Positions 6,386 to 16,983 of a DNA stretch of 31,594 nt are shown piece after piece. A model generated the notes under the pieces. The model was given only the letters and a program-made list of their open reading frames with translations. It had not been told where the DNA came from and did not search any database. This stretch comes from JAJFGI01 sp036397065 (GTDB lineage Bacteria; Pseudomonadota; Alphaproteobacteria; Kiloniellales; J153). The translations under genes were made by a program, and so were the position numbers. The stretch covers positions 1 to 31,594 of the forward strand of contig DASWJP010000111.1 of the NCBI GenBank assembly GCA_036397065.1, given 5' to 3'. Within the stretch, counting starts at the first letter, position 1, and each line of letters starts with the position of its first letter.

Positions 6386-7996
6386 ATGACCACCGCCGCC
6401 GAGGTGCTTGCCCGCGGTCTGCATGAGGCCGGCTGCCGGTATGCTTTCGGAATGCCGGGCGGCGAGGTGCTGACGGTCATGCACGCCCTGGCCGATGCCG
6501 GTATCGCCTTTCACCTGGCCCGGCACGAGAATGCCGCCGGTTTCATGGCCGAAGGTACGTATCACGTGACCGGGGCGCCGGGCATTCTGCTGGCGACCTT
6601 GGGCCCCGGCGTGGCCAACGCGGTCAACGTGGTCACCAATGCCTGGCAGGACCGGGTGCCGCTGATCTTTCTCACCGGCTGCGTCGATGCGGCCGATGCC
6701 GCCGGCTATACGCACCAGGTCTTCGACCATGGCGCCCTGTTGCATACCGTCACAAAGGCGAGCTTGACCCTTGCCGATGGCGCCGTGGAGACCATCGTGG
6801 AAAAGGCCCTGGCCATCGCCACGGGCGGCCGCCCGGGGCCGGTGCACATCGACATTCCCATCGGCCTGGCCGGCAAGGCGCAAGCGAAAACCCGGCCCAT
6901 CCGGGTACCCGCCGCCGCCGCCATGGCCCCGGCCGCCGGTCTGGACCTGATGCGGGCGCGCGATCTGTTGGCGGCGGCGCGGCGGCCGTTGCTGATCGCC
7001 GGTTTGGAAGTGCTGGTCCAGGGCGCGGAAGCAGCGGTGGCCGATCTGGCGCGCGACTTCGCCATTCCCGTGATCACCACTTACAAGGCAAAAGGGATTG
7101 TGCCCGAGGATGCGGCCCTGGCGCTTGGCGGGGCCGGCTTGTCGCCGCTGGCCGATACCCATTTGATGCCGCTGATCGAGGCCAGCGATCTGATCCTGCT
7201 GGCCGGGTATGACCCGATTGAAATGCGCCACGGCTGGCGACACCCGTGGGACCCGGCGCAAAAACCGGTGATCGAATTCGTGGCGGCGCCGACAACCCAC
7301 GGCATGCATGCTGCGAGCCTCACGTTCGTCGGCCATATCGGCGCGGGCCTGCGCGCCCTGAGCGATGGCGTCGCCCCGGGGGAAAGCTGGTCGAACGGCG
7401 CGCCCGTGGCGGCCCGCCAAGCCCTGCACGACGCCTTCGCCGCCGATGAAGCGTGGGGCCCGGCGGCGGTGGTCGACGAGGTGCGCCGGGCCTTGCCGGC
7501 CAATGGCATCGCCACGGTCGACAGCGGCGCCCATCGCATACTGCTCAGCCAGGTTTGGCCGTGCCCGGCGCCGCGCACGTTGTTGCAGTCGACCGGCCTG
7601 TGCACCATGGGCTGCGCCCTGCCGCTCGCCATGGGCGCCAAGCTGGCCGCGCCGCAACGGCCCGTGGTTGCCTTCACCGGCGATGCCGGCCTGGAGATGG
7701 TGCTGGGCGAACTGGCCACCCTGCGCGATCTGCGCCTCAACGTGGTGGTGGTGGTTTTTGTCGATGCGTCCCTGGCCTTGATCGAATTGAAGCAACGCAA
7801 GGCGGGCTTGCGCAACCTGGGCGTCGATATGGGTGAGACCGACTTTGCCGCCGTGGCGCGGGCCATGGGCGGCATTGGGGTCGCGGTGACGGACCGCGCG
7901 GCCCTGCGTGCCGCGGTCAGCGAGGGATTGGTTGCCGATACCTTCACCGTTATCGCCGCGGCCATCGGCCGGTGCGCCTATGACGGTCGTTTCTAG
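6386..7996 (+). CDS. Thiamine-diphosphate-dependent enzyme, acetolactate synthase-like
   Basis: A 536-aa protein with the three-domain layout of the AHAS/benzoylformate decarboxylase superfamily. The N-terminal PYR domain (about 1-165) has the activating glutamate E48 in RHENAAGFMAEG and the LATLGPGVANAVN loop. A central domain spans about 185-330. The C-terminal PP domain contains TGDAGLEM (D433) and, 27 residues on, FVDAS. The usual GDG...NN cofactor motif is thus altered to GDA...VD, with D460 at the second Asn position. ATG 6386 is chosen because GGAG lies 10 nt upstream and homology begins there; the longer open frame runs back through the repeat and acd. Substrate is unknown: candidates are decarboxylation or carboligation of a 2-oxo acid. 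Location after an Acd-like gene and beside an anion permease suggests a catabolic role (inference). Confidence 0.8.
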   Translation: MTTAAEVLARGLHEAGCRYAFGMPGGEVLTVMHALADAGIAFHLARHENAAGFMAEGTYHVTGAPGILLATLGPGVANAVNVVTNAWQDRVPLIFLTGCVDAADAAGYTHQVFDHGALLHTVTKASLTLADGAVETIVEKALAIATGGRPGPVHIDIPIGLAGKAQAKTRPIRVPAAAAMAPAAGLDLMRARDLLAAARRPLLIAGLEVLVQGAEAAVADLARDFAIPVITTYKAKGIVPEDAALALGGAGLSPLADTHLMPLIEASDLILLAGYDPIEMRHGWRHPWDPAQKPVIEFVAAPTTHGMHAASLTFVGHIGAGLRALSDGVAPGESWSNGAPVAARQALHDAFAADEAWGPAAVVDEVRRALPANGIATVDSGAHRILLSQVWPCPAPRTLLQSTGLCTMGCALPLAMGAKLAAPQRPVVAFTGDAGLEMVLGELATLRDLRLNVVVVVFVDASLALIELKQRKAGLRNLGVDMGETDFAAVARAMGGIGVAVTDRAALRAAVSEGLVADTFTVIAAAIGRCAYDGRF

Positions 7997-8013
7997 AGGC
8001 GGGCGGATCTAAA

Positions 8014-9357
8014 TCAAATCACGCCAAGCAATCGCCACCACAGAAAATCCAGCGGCAGCAGAAAAACGATGGTGATCGCGGCCGTCGCCAGCAACAGGCG
8101 CGAGCCGTCGACGAGGCGCACCCCGGCCAGCTGCATGGCGACGATGACCGGCGGTGCCTGATAAGGCAGCAACGGCGTGGAGAATCCGACCACCTGGGTC
8201 ATCAGCACGCTGTCCAACGACATGCCGGTCAACGGCGCCAGATCGCCGGCCAGCGGCGTCAGAACCGCCGGGACACCGGGCAATGTGGTGCCCATGCCGA
8301 CGGCGATCGCCGCTCCCGACAGGGCGAGAAAATTGATCAGCGGCTGGCTCGGATCGAAGGGAGCAATCCGGGTCACCACGTCGCCCAGGCGCGCACCCCA
8401 TCCCGACTGGGCGATCAGGGCGCCAAGGCCGAGAATCCCGGCTACGTAGATCAGCGAGGCGAAGTTCACCTTGGAGAAATCCTTCGCCCCGAACAGCCCG
8501 AGGGCCGGGATCATGCAGATCATGGCGGCGCCGAGGGAAATCCAGGCCGGCGAAATGCCGTGCGCGAAGTCGAGGATGAAGCCGAGCAGGGCAAAGCCGA
8601 GGATCAGCCCCAGGCGCCGCTCCGCGCCGGAGAACGGCTTGGCGGTCGCATCCGCCGCCGCCGGCATCGGCCGCGCCGGAAACATCATCAGTATCAGGCC
8701 ACCGATAATCACCGCCTTGAGCAGGCCGAGCACCGGAAAGTGCAACAACAGCCAGTGGCCATAGGTGGGCACCTCACCATAGAGCGTCTGGCCGAGGCCG
8801 TAGAGCACTACGTTCGGCACGTTGGCGGGCAGGATGGCGAAGGGGATCAGGATGGCGCCCAGGGCCGCCGCCATGACGATGCCGGTGCGCCCTGGCGTGC
8901 CGTGCGCAAATCCAAGCTGGTCGGACAAGGCGAGGACGATCGGCAGCAGCAAAACCACCCGCCCCATGGACGAGGGCATCAGGAACCCCAACACGATACC
9001 CAGGGTCAGAACGCCGAAGATGATCCCGCGATAGCTGTGCCCCATCGCCGGCAATAACCGCCGAGCCAGGCGCTGGCCCAGACCGGTGGCCTCGATCGTC
9101 ACCCCGAGGACCAGGCCGCCGAAGATCAGCCAGAAGGCGGCGGATTCGAACCCGGCAAAAGTTATATCCGCCGGCGCCAGGCCGAAGAACATGGCCATGG
9201 CGAAGAAAAAGACGGCGGTGACGTGCTCGGGCAGGGCGCCGGTCGCCCACAAGCCGATGGTCAAGACCACCAGCCCCAGAATAGGTGCGGAGTGTGGCTC
9301 CGGGCCGATGCCGGATGCGGCAATCCCGGCGGCGATCAGCGCGATCAGCCAGGCCAT
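8014..9357 (-). CDS. SLC13 (DASS) family anion permease
   Basis: Inner-membrane transporter of 447 aa with about ten or more hydrophobic segments, related to Na+-coupled dicarboxylate/sulfate carriers. Recognisable features are the N-terminal LIALIAAGIAASG helix, HVTAVFFFAMAMFFGL, FESAAFWLIFGGLVLGV, GFLMPSSMGRVVLL and the ILPANVPNVVLYG hairpin. The repeat-related VGMGTTLPGVPAVLTP and GFSTPLLPYQAPPVIVAM lie near the C-terminus. ATG 9357 lies 26 nt after the secA stop on the same strand and has no clear ribosome site; a slightly longer start overlapping secA cannot be excluded. The open frame continues far upstream antiphase to secA but is not coding there. The substrate is not evident. Convergent placement with the ThDP-enzyme gene and proximity to acd make a carboxylate or sulfinate a reasonable guess. 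Confidence 0.8.
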   Translation of the reverse strand: MAWLIALIAAGIAASGIGPEPHSAPILGLVVLTIGLWATGALPEHVTAVFFFAMAMFFGLAPADITFAGFESAAFWLIFGGLVLGVTIEATGLGQRLARRLLPAMGHSYRGIIFGVLTLGIVLGFLMPSSMGRVVLLLPIVLALSDQLGFAHGTPGRTGIVMAAALGAILIPFAILPANVPNVVLYGLGQTLYGEVPTYGHWLLLHFPVLGLLKAVIIGGLILMMFPARPMPAAADATAKPFSGAERRLGLILGFALLGFILDFAHGISPAWISLGAAMICMIPALGLFGAKDFSKVNFASLIYVAGILGLGALIAQSGWGARLGDVVTRIAPFDPSQPLINFLALSGAAIAVGMGTTLPGVPAVLTPLAGDLAPLTGMSLDSVLMTQVVGFSTPLLPYQAPPVIVAMQLAGVRLVDGSRLLLATAAITIVFLLPLDFLWWRLLGVI

Positions 9358-9383
9358 CCATTGGCTCGGCCGCAGAGACGGGA

Positions 9384-12119
<2,736 letters not shown>

Positions 12120-12173
12120 GCGGAACCTCGATACGGGAAAAAGGGCCGGAAATGGTCGTCTATCGTGTGCTGA

Positions 12174-12202
12174 CAGATAGGCCCCCGTGCCAAGTCTGTC
12201 AA
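12174..12202 (-). promoter_or_regulatory. secA: Near-consensus sigma-70 promoter for secA
   Basis: On the minus strand the consensus -35 TTGACA (12197-12202) is followed by exactly 17 nt and the -10 TATCTG (12174-12179). Predicted transcription start is near 12167, about 48 nt before the secA ATG. It lies in the divergent region between secA and the first parvulin gene. Confidence 0.75.
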
Positions 12203-12329
12203 CGGCGCGGGCCGGTTATTCCGCCAACCGGGGCCGGCCGATGGGCCCTGCGGGCGCCCCACTTGTATCCACCGGTGCGGCATGCATGATCGGCAGGCGG
12301 ATTGGCTCTATTTAACAAGTGGCGGCCAC

Positions 12330-13235
12330 GTGACGGCAAAAAAGGCGCTTCGCATCACTGGGCTGGGCATGCTCCTGGCTCTGGCGGCCGGTTTGGTCGT
12401 CCCGGGGGCCGGATGGGCCCAAACCGACGATGTCCCTGGCCCTGCCGTCCAGACCGAGCGCCTGGGGACCGCCTTGGATACCATGGGCAGGGGCAATCCG
12501 GTCCTTGCCCGGGTCGATGGCCGGGAAATCCGCTGGTCGGATGTGGCGGCCTCGGCGCGCGATCTGCCCGCCGACTACCAGGGCCGCTTCGAGACCATCC
12601 TGCCCGCCCTGCTCGGCCGCCTGATCGACCGGCAGTTGCTGGCCGATGCCGGCCGCGCCGCCGGCCTGGCGGACGACCCGGACGTGCAGCAGCAGGTCCG
12701 GAAATTCGAGGACCGTGCCGTCAGCGAGGCTTTCGTCGCCAAAAAGGTGTCGGAGACCATCGACAACGATGCCTTGCGTGCCCGCTACGAGGCCTACCGC
12801 CGCGACCTGGCGGGCCGGGCCGAGGTGCGGGCGCGCCATATCCAACTCAACAGCCGCGAGGATGCCCTTGCCGTCATCGCCGAGCTGGATCAGGGCGCGG
12901 ATTTCGCCGCCCTGGCCCGAGCGCGTTCGGTCGCGCCGACGGCGGCCCAGGGCGGCGACATGGATTACTTCAGCCGCGAGTCCATGGCCCCGGAATTTGC
13001 CGAGTTGGCTTTCCGCCTGAAGGTTGGCGAGTATTCACAGGCGCCGCTGCACACCGCCTTCGGCTGGCATATCGTCAAGGTGGAGGACCGGCGCGAGCAG
13101 ACCCCTCGTTCGTTCTTTGAAATGCGCGACGAATTGCGTCAGGCGGCGGCCAAGAAGCTGCTCGACGGCATGCTCGCCGACATGCGCCGCGCGGCCAGGA
13201 TCGAGCTGTTTCCCCCGGCGCCGGGAAGCCAATAA
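12330..13235 (+). CDS. Exported parvulin-type peptidyl-prolyl isomerase (first of two)
   Basis: A 301-aa predicted periplasmic or membrane-anchored chaperone/isomerase of the PrsA/SurA type. The GTG at 12330 is preferred over the upstream ATG at 12282, because only then is the N-terminus a normal signal peptide (VTAKKALRITGLGMLLALAA then GAGWA-Q). A SurA-like N-terminal helical region (VDGREIRWSDVAASARDLP, LLGRLIDRQLLADAG) leads to the parvulin domain at about 160-265. That domain shows RARHIQLNSREDALAVIAEL, GADFAALARARSVAP, GGDMDYFSRE and FGWHIVKVEDRR. It is followed by the paralogous gene at 13368 and stands divergent from secA, consistent with folding of Sec-exported proteins. Outer-membrane protein assembly is the likely client pathway, but this is family knowledge only. 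Confidence 0.85.
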   Translation: MTAKKALRITGLGMLLALAAGLVVPGAGWAQTDDVPGPAVQTERLGTALDTMGRGNPVLARVDGREIRWSDVAASARDLPADYQGRFETILPALLGRLIDRQLLADAGRAAGLADDPDVQQQVRKFEDRAVSEAFVAKKVSETIDNDALRARYEAYRRDLAGRAEVRARHIQLNSREDALAVIAELDQGADFAALARARSVAPTAAQGGDMDYFSRESMAPEFAELAFRLKVGEYSQAPLHTAFGWHIVKVEDRREQTPRSFFEMRDELRQAAAKKLLDGMLADMRRAARIELFPPAPGSQ

Positions 13236-13272
13236 GTTGGCGCTCGACAGATCGAGAGGCATGACCGCCAGC

Positions 13273-13293
13273 CTTGAACTTGCCGCGTTCAAG
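13273..13293. repeat. Perfect 7-7-7 inverted repeat between the two PPIase genes
   Basis: CTTGAAC (13273-13279), spacer ttgccgc, GTTCAAG (13287-13293). It sits 37 nt after the first PPIase stop and about 75 nt before the second start, with no T tract after it. It could be an operator half-site pair or an mRNA hairpin separating expression of the two genes. Confidence 0.4.
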
Positions 13294-13367
13294 TGCATGA
13301 TGAGCGCACATCCGCCAAAAGAGCGGTCACCCGCCCTTTCATGCCGCCGGTTCGAGGAGATCTATTG

Positions 13368-14219
13368 ATGGCCCCACATAAATTTGCCGCCGCGATCGCC
13401 GTGGCGCTGAGTCTCGTCTCCGGCGCCGCCGCCGGGCAAGAGACCGGTGTGGACGACAAGCAAGTCGTGGCCCGCGTCAATGGCGAGGATGTGCTGCTCG
13501 GCGAGGTGTTGCGGCTGGCTGCCAGCCTGCCGCCTCAGTATCAGCAGCAATTCAGCCAGATCTATCCGCTGCTGGTGCGCCGCGTGGTCGATTTCCGCTT
13601 GGCCGGCAAGGCCGGCCGGGCCCAGGGCATGATGGAAGACGAGGACGTCAAGGCGCGGATCGCCGAGGCCGAGGATCGGGCCATTCGCGAGGTCTACCTG
13701 GAGCGCAAAATCGAGGAGCGGGTCACGGATGCGGCGACGCGCGCGCAATACGCCAAATTCCTCGAAGAAAACCCGCCGAAGACGGAGCAGCGCGCCAGTC
13801 ATATCCTGCTCAAGACCGAGGCCGAGGCCCTCGAAGTGATCGCCAAGCTGGACCAGGGTTCGGATTTTGCCGAATTGGCCAAGGAAAGCTCGACCGGACC
13901 GTCGGCGGATAACGGCGGCGATCTGGGCTATTTCACCGCCGATCAAATGGTCCCGGAATTCGCCGACGCCGCCGCCAAGATGCAACCGGGCGAATACTCC
14001 AAGGCGCCGACTCAGACCCAGTTCGGCTGGCACGTGATCAAGCTCGAGGATCGCCGCGAAGTAGCGCAGCCGGCCTTCGCCGACGTGGAGGACCAGTTGC
14101 GGGAAGAGCTCACGCGTACCGCCGTGGAAACGATCCTGGCGGAGCTGCGCGCCGACGCGCAGGTCGAGATTCTACCCGCCGGTGAAACGCCGCCAGGCGC
14201 CCTCGGCGCGGCGCAATAG
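13368..14219 (+). CDS. Exported parvulin-type peptidyl-prolyl isomerase (second of two)
   Basis: A 283-aa paralogue of the preceding gene. ATG 13368 has an excellent ribosome site (GAGGAG) and starts a short signal peptide (MAPHKFAAAIAVALSLVSGA). A SurA-like N-terminal region (VNGEDVLLGEVLRLAASLPP, LLVRRVVDFRLAGKAGRA) is followed by a complete parvulin domain at about 140-240. This includes QRASHILLKTEAEALEVIAK, GSDFAELAKESSTGPSADNG, GDLGYFTADQMVPEF and FGWHVIKLEDRR. It matches the PrsA/SurA consensus more closely than its neighbour does (RASHIL, GDLGYF). Both belong to a predicted cell-envelope folding pair next to secA, upstream of argJ. Confidence 0.9.
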   Translation: MAPHKFAAAIAVALSLVSGAAAGQETGVDDKQVVARVNGEDVLLGEVLRLAASLPPQYQQQFSQIYPLLVRRVVDFRLAGKAGRAQGMMEDEDVKARIAEAEDRAIREVYLERKIEERVTDAATRAQYAKFLEENPPKTEQRASHILLKTEAEALEVIAKLDQGSDFAELAKESSTGPSADNGGDLGYFTADQMVPEFADAAAKMQPGEYSKAPTQTQFGWHVIKLEDRREVAQPAFADVEDQLREELTRTAVETILAELRADAQVEILPAGETPPGALGAAQ

Positions 14220-14265
14220 CCGCCCGATCATTTTGTCAGCCAGATCCTTGGGAGTGTAATCCCTC

Positions 14266-15498
14266 TTGGCGCTGCAACGGTCCCCCCTGGCTCCGGCGAC
14301 GTTTCCGGTGCTGCCGCCGGTCGCCGGGGCGCGGTTGGCCACGCGGGCCTGCGGCATCCGCTACAAGGACCGCGCCGATGCCTGCCTGATCGAACTGGAG
14401 GCAGGCTCGGCGATTGCCGGTGTGCTCACCCGCTCGCTGACCGCCTCGGCGCCGGTGCTGTGGTGCCGCAAGGCGCTGACCGGCGGCCGGGCTCGGGCCA
14501 TCCTCATCAATGCCGGCAATGCCAATGCCTTTACCGGCCTGGCGGGCATCGACTCGGTCGATCGCAGCGTCGCCGCCGTGGTGCGCGCCCTGAAATGCAA
14601 GCCCCGCGAGGTCTTCGTTGCCTCCACCGGGGTCATCGGTCAGCCTTTGCCCGACAACCTGCTGACCGATGCGCTGACCGGCATGCGCGCAGATCTGGCG
14701 GCCGACGCCTGGAGTGCCGCCGCGCAGGCCATCATGACCACCGATACCTACCCGAAGGGGGCCACCCGCCAAGCCGAGATCGGCGGCGTGCCGGTCACAA
14801 TCAACGGCATCGCCAAGGGCTCGGGCATGATCGCCCCGGACATGGCGACCATGCTCTCCTTCGTGGTCACCGACGCCAAGATTCCGGCCAAAACATTGCA
14901 GGCCCTGCTCACGCCCGCCGCCGATGCCTCGTTCAATTCGATCACCGTGGACAGCGACACCTCGACCAGCGACACCCTGCTGGTCTGCGCCACCGGTGCG
15001 GCCAAGCACCGGCGGGTGAGCGGTGCTGCCGATCCCCACTTGCGCGGCTTTCGCGCCGCATTGGGCGATCTGTTGCGCGATCTGGCCCATCAGGTGGTGC
15101 GCGACGGCGAGGGGGCACAGAAGTTCGTGACCATCGAGGTTGCCGGCGCCGCTTCGCGCCGTGCGGCGCGGCGCATCGGCCTGGCCATCGGCAATTCGCC
15201 TCTGGTGAAGACGGCGATCGCCGGCCAGGACGCCAACTGGGGCCGCATCGTCATGGCCGTGGGCAAGGCGGGCGAGCGGGCCGACCGGGATCGTCTGGCT
15301 ATTGCCATCGGCGGTGTGGCGGTGGCGCGCAACGGCCAGGTGGTGCCCGGTTACGACGAGGCGCCGGTGGCCCGGCACATGCAAGGCCGCGAAATTCATA
15401 TCGCCGTCGATGTGGGCGTCGGCCGCGGCAAGGCCACCGTGTGGACCTGCGATCTGACCCACGGCTACATCGACATCAATGCCGACTACCGAAGCTGA
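14266..15498 (+). CDS. argJ: Bifunctional glutamate N-acetyltransferase / amino-acid acetyltransferase
   Basis: Cytoplasmic arginine-biosynthesis enzyme of the ornithine acetyltransferase family. It recycles the acetyl group from N-acetylornithine to glutamate and, in bifunctional forms, also uses acetyl-CoA. The 410-aa product begins at TTG 14266, with GGAG 11 nt upstream and an in-frame stop at 14257-14259 excluding anything longer. The start matches the family N-terminus (SPLAP...LPPVAGARLAT). The self-processing site is intact in KGSGMIAPDMATMLSF, with the nucleophilic Thr195 after Ala194, so alpha and beta chains should form. INAGNANAFTG, VASTGVIGQPL, DANWGRI and the terminal GYIDINADYRS are also conserved. 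Its 3' end overlaps mutT. Confidence 0.96.
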   Translation: MALQRSPLAPATFPVLPPVAGARLATRACGIRYKDRADACLIELEAGSAIAGVLTRSLTASAPVLWCRKALTGGRARAILINAGNANAFTGLAGIDSVDRSVAAVVRALKCKPREVFVASTGVIGQPLPDNLLTDALTGMRADLAADAWSAAAQAIMTTDTYPKGATRQAEIGGVPVTINGIAKGSGMIAPDMATMLSFVVTDAKIPAKTLQALLTPAADASFNSITVDSDTSTSDTLLVCATGAAKHRRVSGAADPHLRGFRAALGDLLRDLAHQVVRDGEGAQKFVTIEVAGAASRRAARRIGLAIGNSPLVKTAIAGQDANWGRIVMAVGKAGERADRDRLAIAIGGVAVARNGQVVPGYDEAPVARHMQGREIHIAVDVGVGRGKATVWTCDLTHGYIDINADYRS

Positions 15499-15973
15499 CG
15501 GCGCCCCCGGATCAAGTCCGGGGCAAGCCTCCGGCGGCTGCTGGGATGCGGAAGCGGCACCCGGCGGACTGATCGGCCCCCTGGTACTGGTCGCCGCCGT
15601 TGCCCTGGTGGATGCGGACGGGCGGGTGTTGCTGGCCCGCCGGCCCGAGGGCAAGGAGATGGCCGGCCTGTGGGAGTTTCCTGGCGGCAAGGTGCGCGAC
15701 GGCGAAACGCCCGAAGCCGCCCTGATCCGCGAATTGCGCGAGGAGCTGGAGATCGACACCCGGCAAAGCTGCCTGGCGCCCATCGGTTTCGCCTCGCATG
15801 CCTACGAAACGTTCCATCTGCTCATGCCGCTTTTTGTCTGTCGCACCTGGACCGGCACCATGCGCGCGGTCGAAGGCCAGGAGTTGGCCTGGGTCCGCCC
15901 GCCGCGCTTGGGCGACTACCCCATGCCGCCCGCCGATGCGCCGTTGATTCCGCTTCTGCGGGATTTGCTTTAG
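15479..15973 (+). CDS. mutT: MutT-type 8-oxo-dGTP diphosphatase (Nudix hydrolase)
   Basis: Nudix pyrophosphohydrolase that would clear oxidised guanine nucleotides. The conserved part begins at about residue 35 (LVLVAAVALVDADGRVLLAR) and includes GLWEFPGG and the Nudix box GKVRDGETPEAALIRELREE, then LEI. All catalytic glutamates are present, but the usual Gly near the end (EExG) is Glu. The annotated ATG 15479 lies inside argJ (20-nt overlap). The first 30 or so residues (GAPGSSPGQASGGCWDAEAA) are not family-like, because a palindromic repeat (15505-15523) has been placed in this stretch. Translation might begin later at a non-ATG codon; no better in-frame ATG is seen. The 3' end overlaps the convergent methyltransferase by 4 nt. 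Confidence 0.87.
   Translation: MPTTEADGAPGSSPGQASGGCWDAEAAPGGLIGPLVLVAAVALVDADGRVLLARRPEGKEMAGLWEFPGGKVRDGETPEAALIRELREELEIDTRQSCLAPIGFASHAYETFHLLMPLFVCRTWTGTMRAVEGQELAWVRPPRLGDYPMPPADAPLIPLLRDLL
15505..15523. repeat. Short palindromic repeat at the argJ-mutT junction
   Basis: CCCCGGA-tcaag-TCCGGGG forms a perfect 7-bp stem 7 nt after the argJ stop codon. This CCGGATCAAGTCCGG-type palindrome is a dispersed element I know from many alphaproteobacterial genomes. Here it is read as PGSSPG within the mutT frame, so it may lengthen the protein or mark a non-coding leader. Confidence 0.6.
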
Positions 15974-16884
15974 CGCCGCGGTTTTGGCGCGGCTTTGTCA
16001 CCGGCCGGGTGCTCGTTGGCGCCGAGCGCATCGGCCAAGCGGCCGCGCGCACTCCCCGGGGCCAGCGGGCGCTGCTGATCCGGGTGCGGCGCCCAAGCGG
16101 TGAGAGTGACGATCTCGAAGGTCGCCGGCACGCGGCCGTCGGCGAGGCCGTAGCGTTCGCCATAGATCGCGGCGGCGTGCGCCAGGGTTTCCCGGCGGGT
16201 GAACGTGCGGCGCCGTTCGTGCAGATTATTGCTCTCGCCCATGGCGCGCAGATCGTGCATCAAGGCCAGAGCGTCGGGATACATCACGGTTAGCGTATCC
16301 GCATCCGCCACCGGCAAGGCGAAACCGGCGCGCTGCAACAGATTGCCGGCATCGCGGATATCGATGAAGGGCGAGACGCGCGGGCTGGCGCCGCCCTCCA
16401 CGGCCGCCTCCGCATCCAGCAGCACGGCGCGCAATTCGCGCAAGGTACCGCCGCCGAGCACGGCACCGAGGAACAGGCCGTCAGCGCGCAAGCATTGGCG
16501 GATTTGCAGCAAGGCGCCCGGCACGTCGTTGACCCAATGCAAGGCCAGGCTGCTGAACACCAGATCGAAGGCCTGGTCCGCAAACGGCAGAGCTTCCTCG
16601 TCGGCGGCCAACGCCGGCCAGCCGGTGGCGCGGGCGCGCCGCGCCATGGCCGGCGATAGGTCGCATTGCACCAGCGCGTCGATGCCGCCGCGCCCGCGCA
16701 GGACCGAGGCCAACGCGCCGTGCCGGCAGCCGAGATCGAGGGCCTGTGGAAAGCCCCGCGCCATATCCTCCAACCGCTCGGCCAGCCGCTCGCTCGCCTC
16801 GGCGAACAGGTGCGGCACCGTGTCGGCCCGGCGCGCGGCACGGTCGCGGCGGCGGCGCAGCAGGCGCCGGTCGAAGATGGTCAT
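15970..16884 (-). CDS. SAM-dependent methyltransferase-fold protein, NDUFAF5-like
   Basis: A 304-aa class I SAM-binding protein resembling the alphaproteobacterial and mitochondrial NDUFAF5 family (BioC-like fold). In mitochondria this family modifies an arginine of a complex I subunit. The N-terminus MTIFDRRLLRRRRDRAARRA is characteristic. The SAM site is ALDLGCRHGALASVLRGRGG, followed by QCDLSPAMARRA, ADEEALPFADQAFDLVFSSL and LHWVNDVPGALLQIRQCLRADG. The C-terminal part (FTRRETLAHAAAIYGERYG) is also typical. ATG 16884 is preferred for its GGA ribosome site and family start; ATG 16896 would add four residues. It is divergent from comFC and convergent with mutT (stops overlap). Whether it methylates or hydroxylates cannot be told here. 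Confidence 0.85.
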   Translation of the reverse strand: MTIFDRRLLRRRRDRAARRADTVPHLFAEASERLAERLEDMARGFPQALDLGCRHGALASVLRGRGGIDALVQCDLSPAMARRARATGWPALAADEEALPFADQAFDLVFSSLALHWVNDVPGALLQIRQCLRADGLFLGAVLGGGTLRELRAVLLDAEAAVEGGASPRVSPFIDIRDAGNLLQRAGFALPVADADTLTVMYPDALALMHDLRAMGESNNLHERRRTFTRRETLAHAAAIYGERYGLADGRVPATFEIVTLTAWAPHPDQQRPLAPGSARGRLADALGANEHPAGDKAAPKPRR

Positions 16885-16983
16885 GGTTGCATCCATGGCC
16901 GCACTATGGCGTGCGTGCGGCGTACGACCAAGCCGCTTGCTCCTTCGTTGACTTGGGCCGATGGCCGCCGGAGACTGGTGGCC

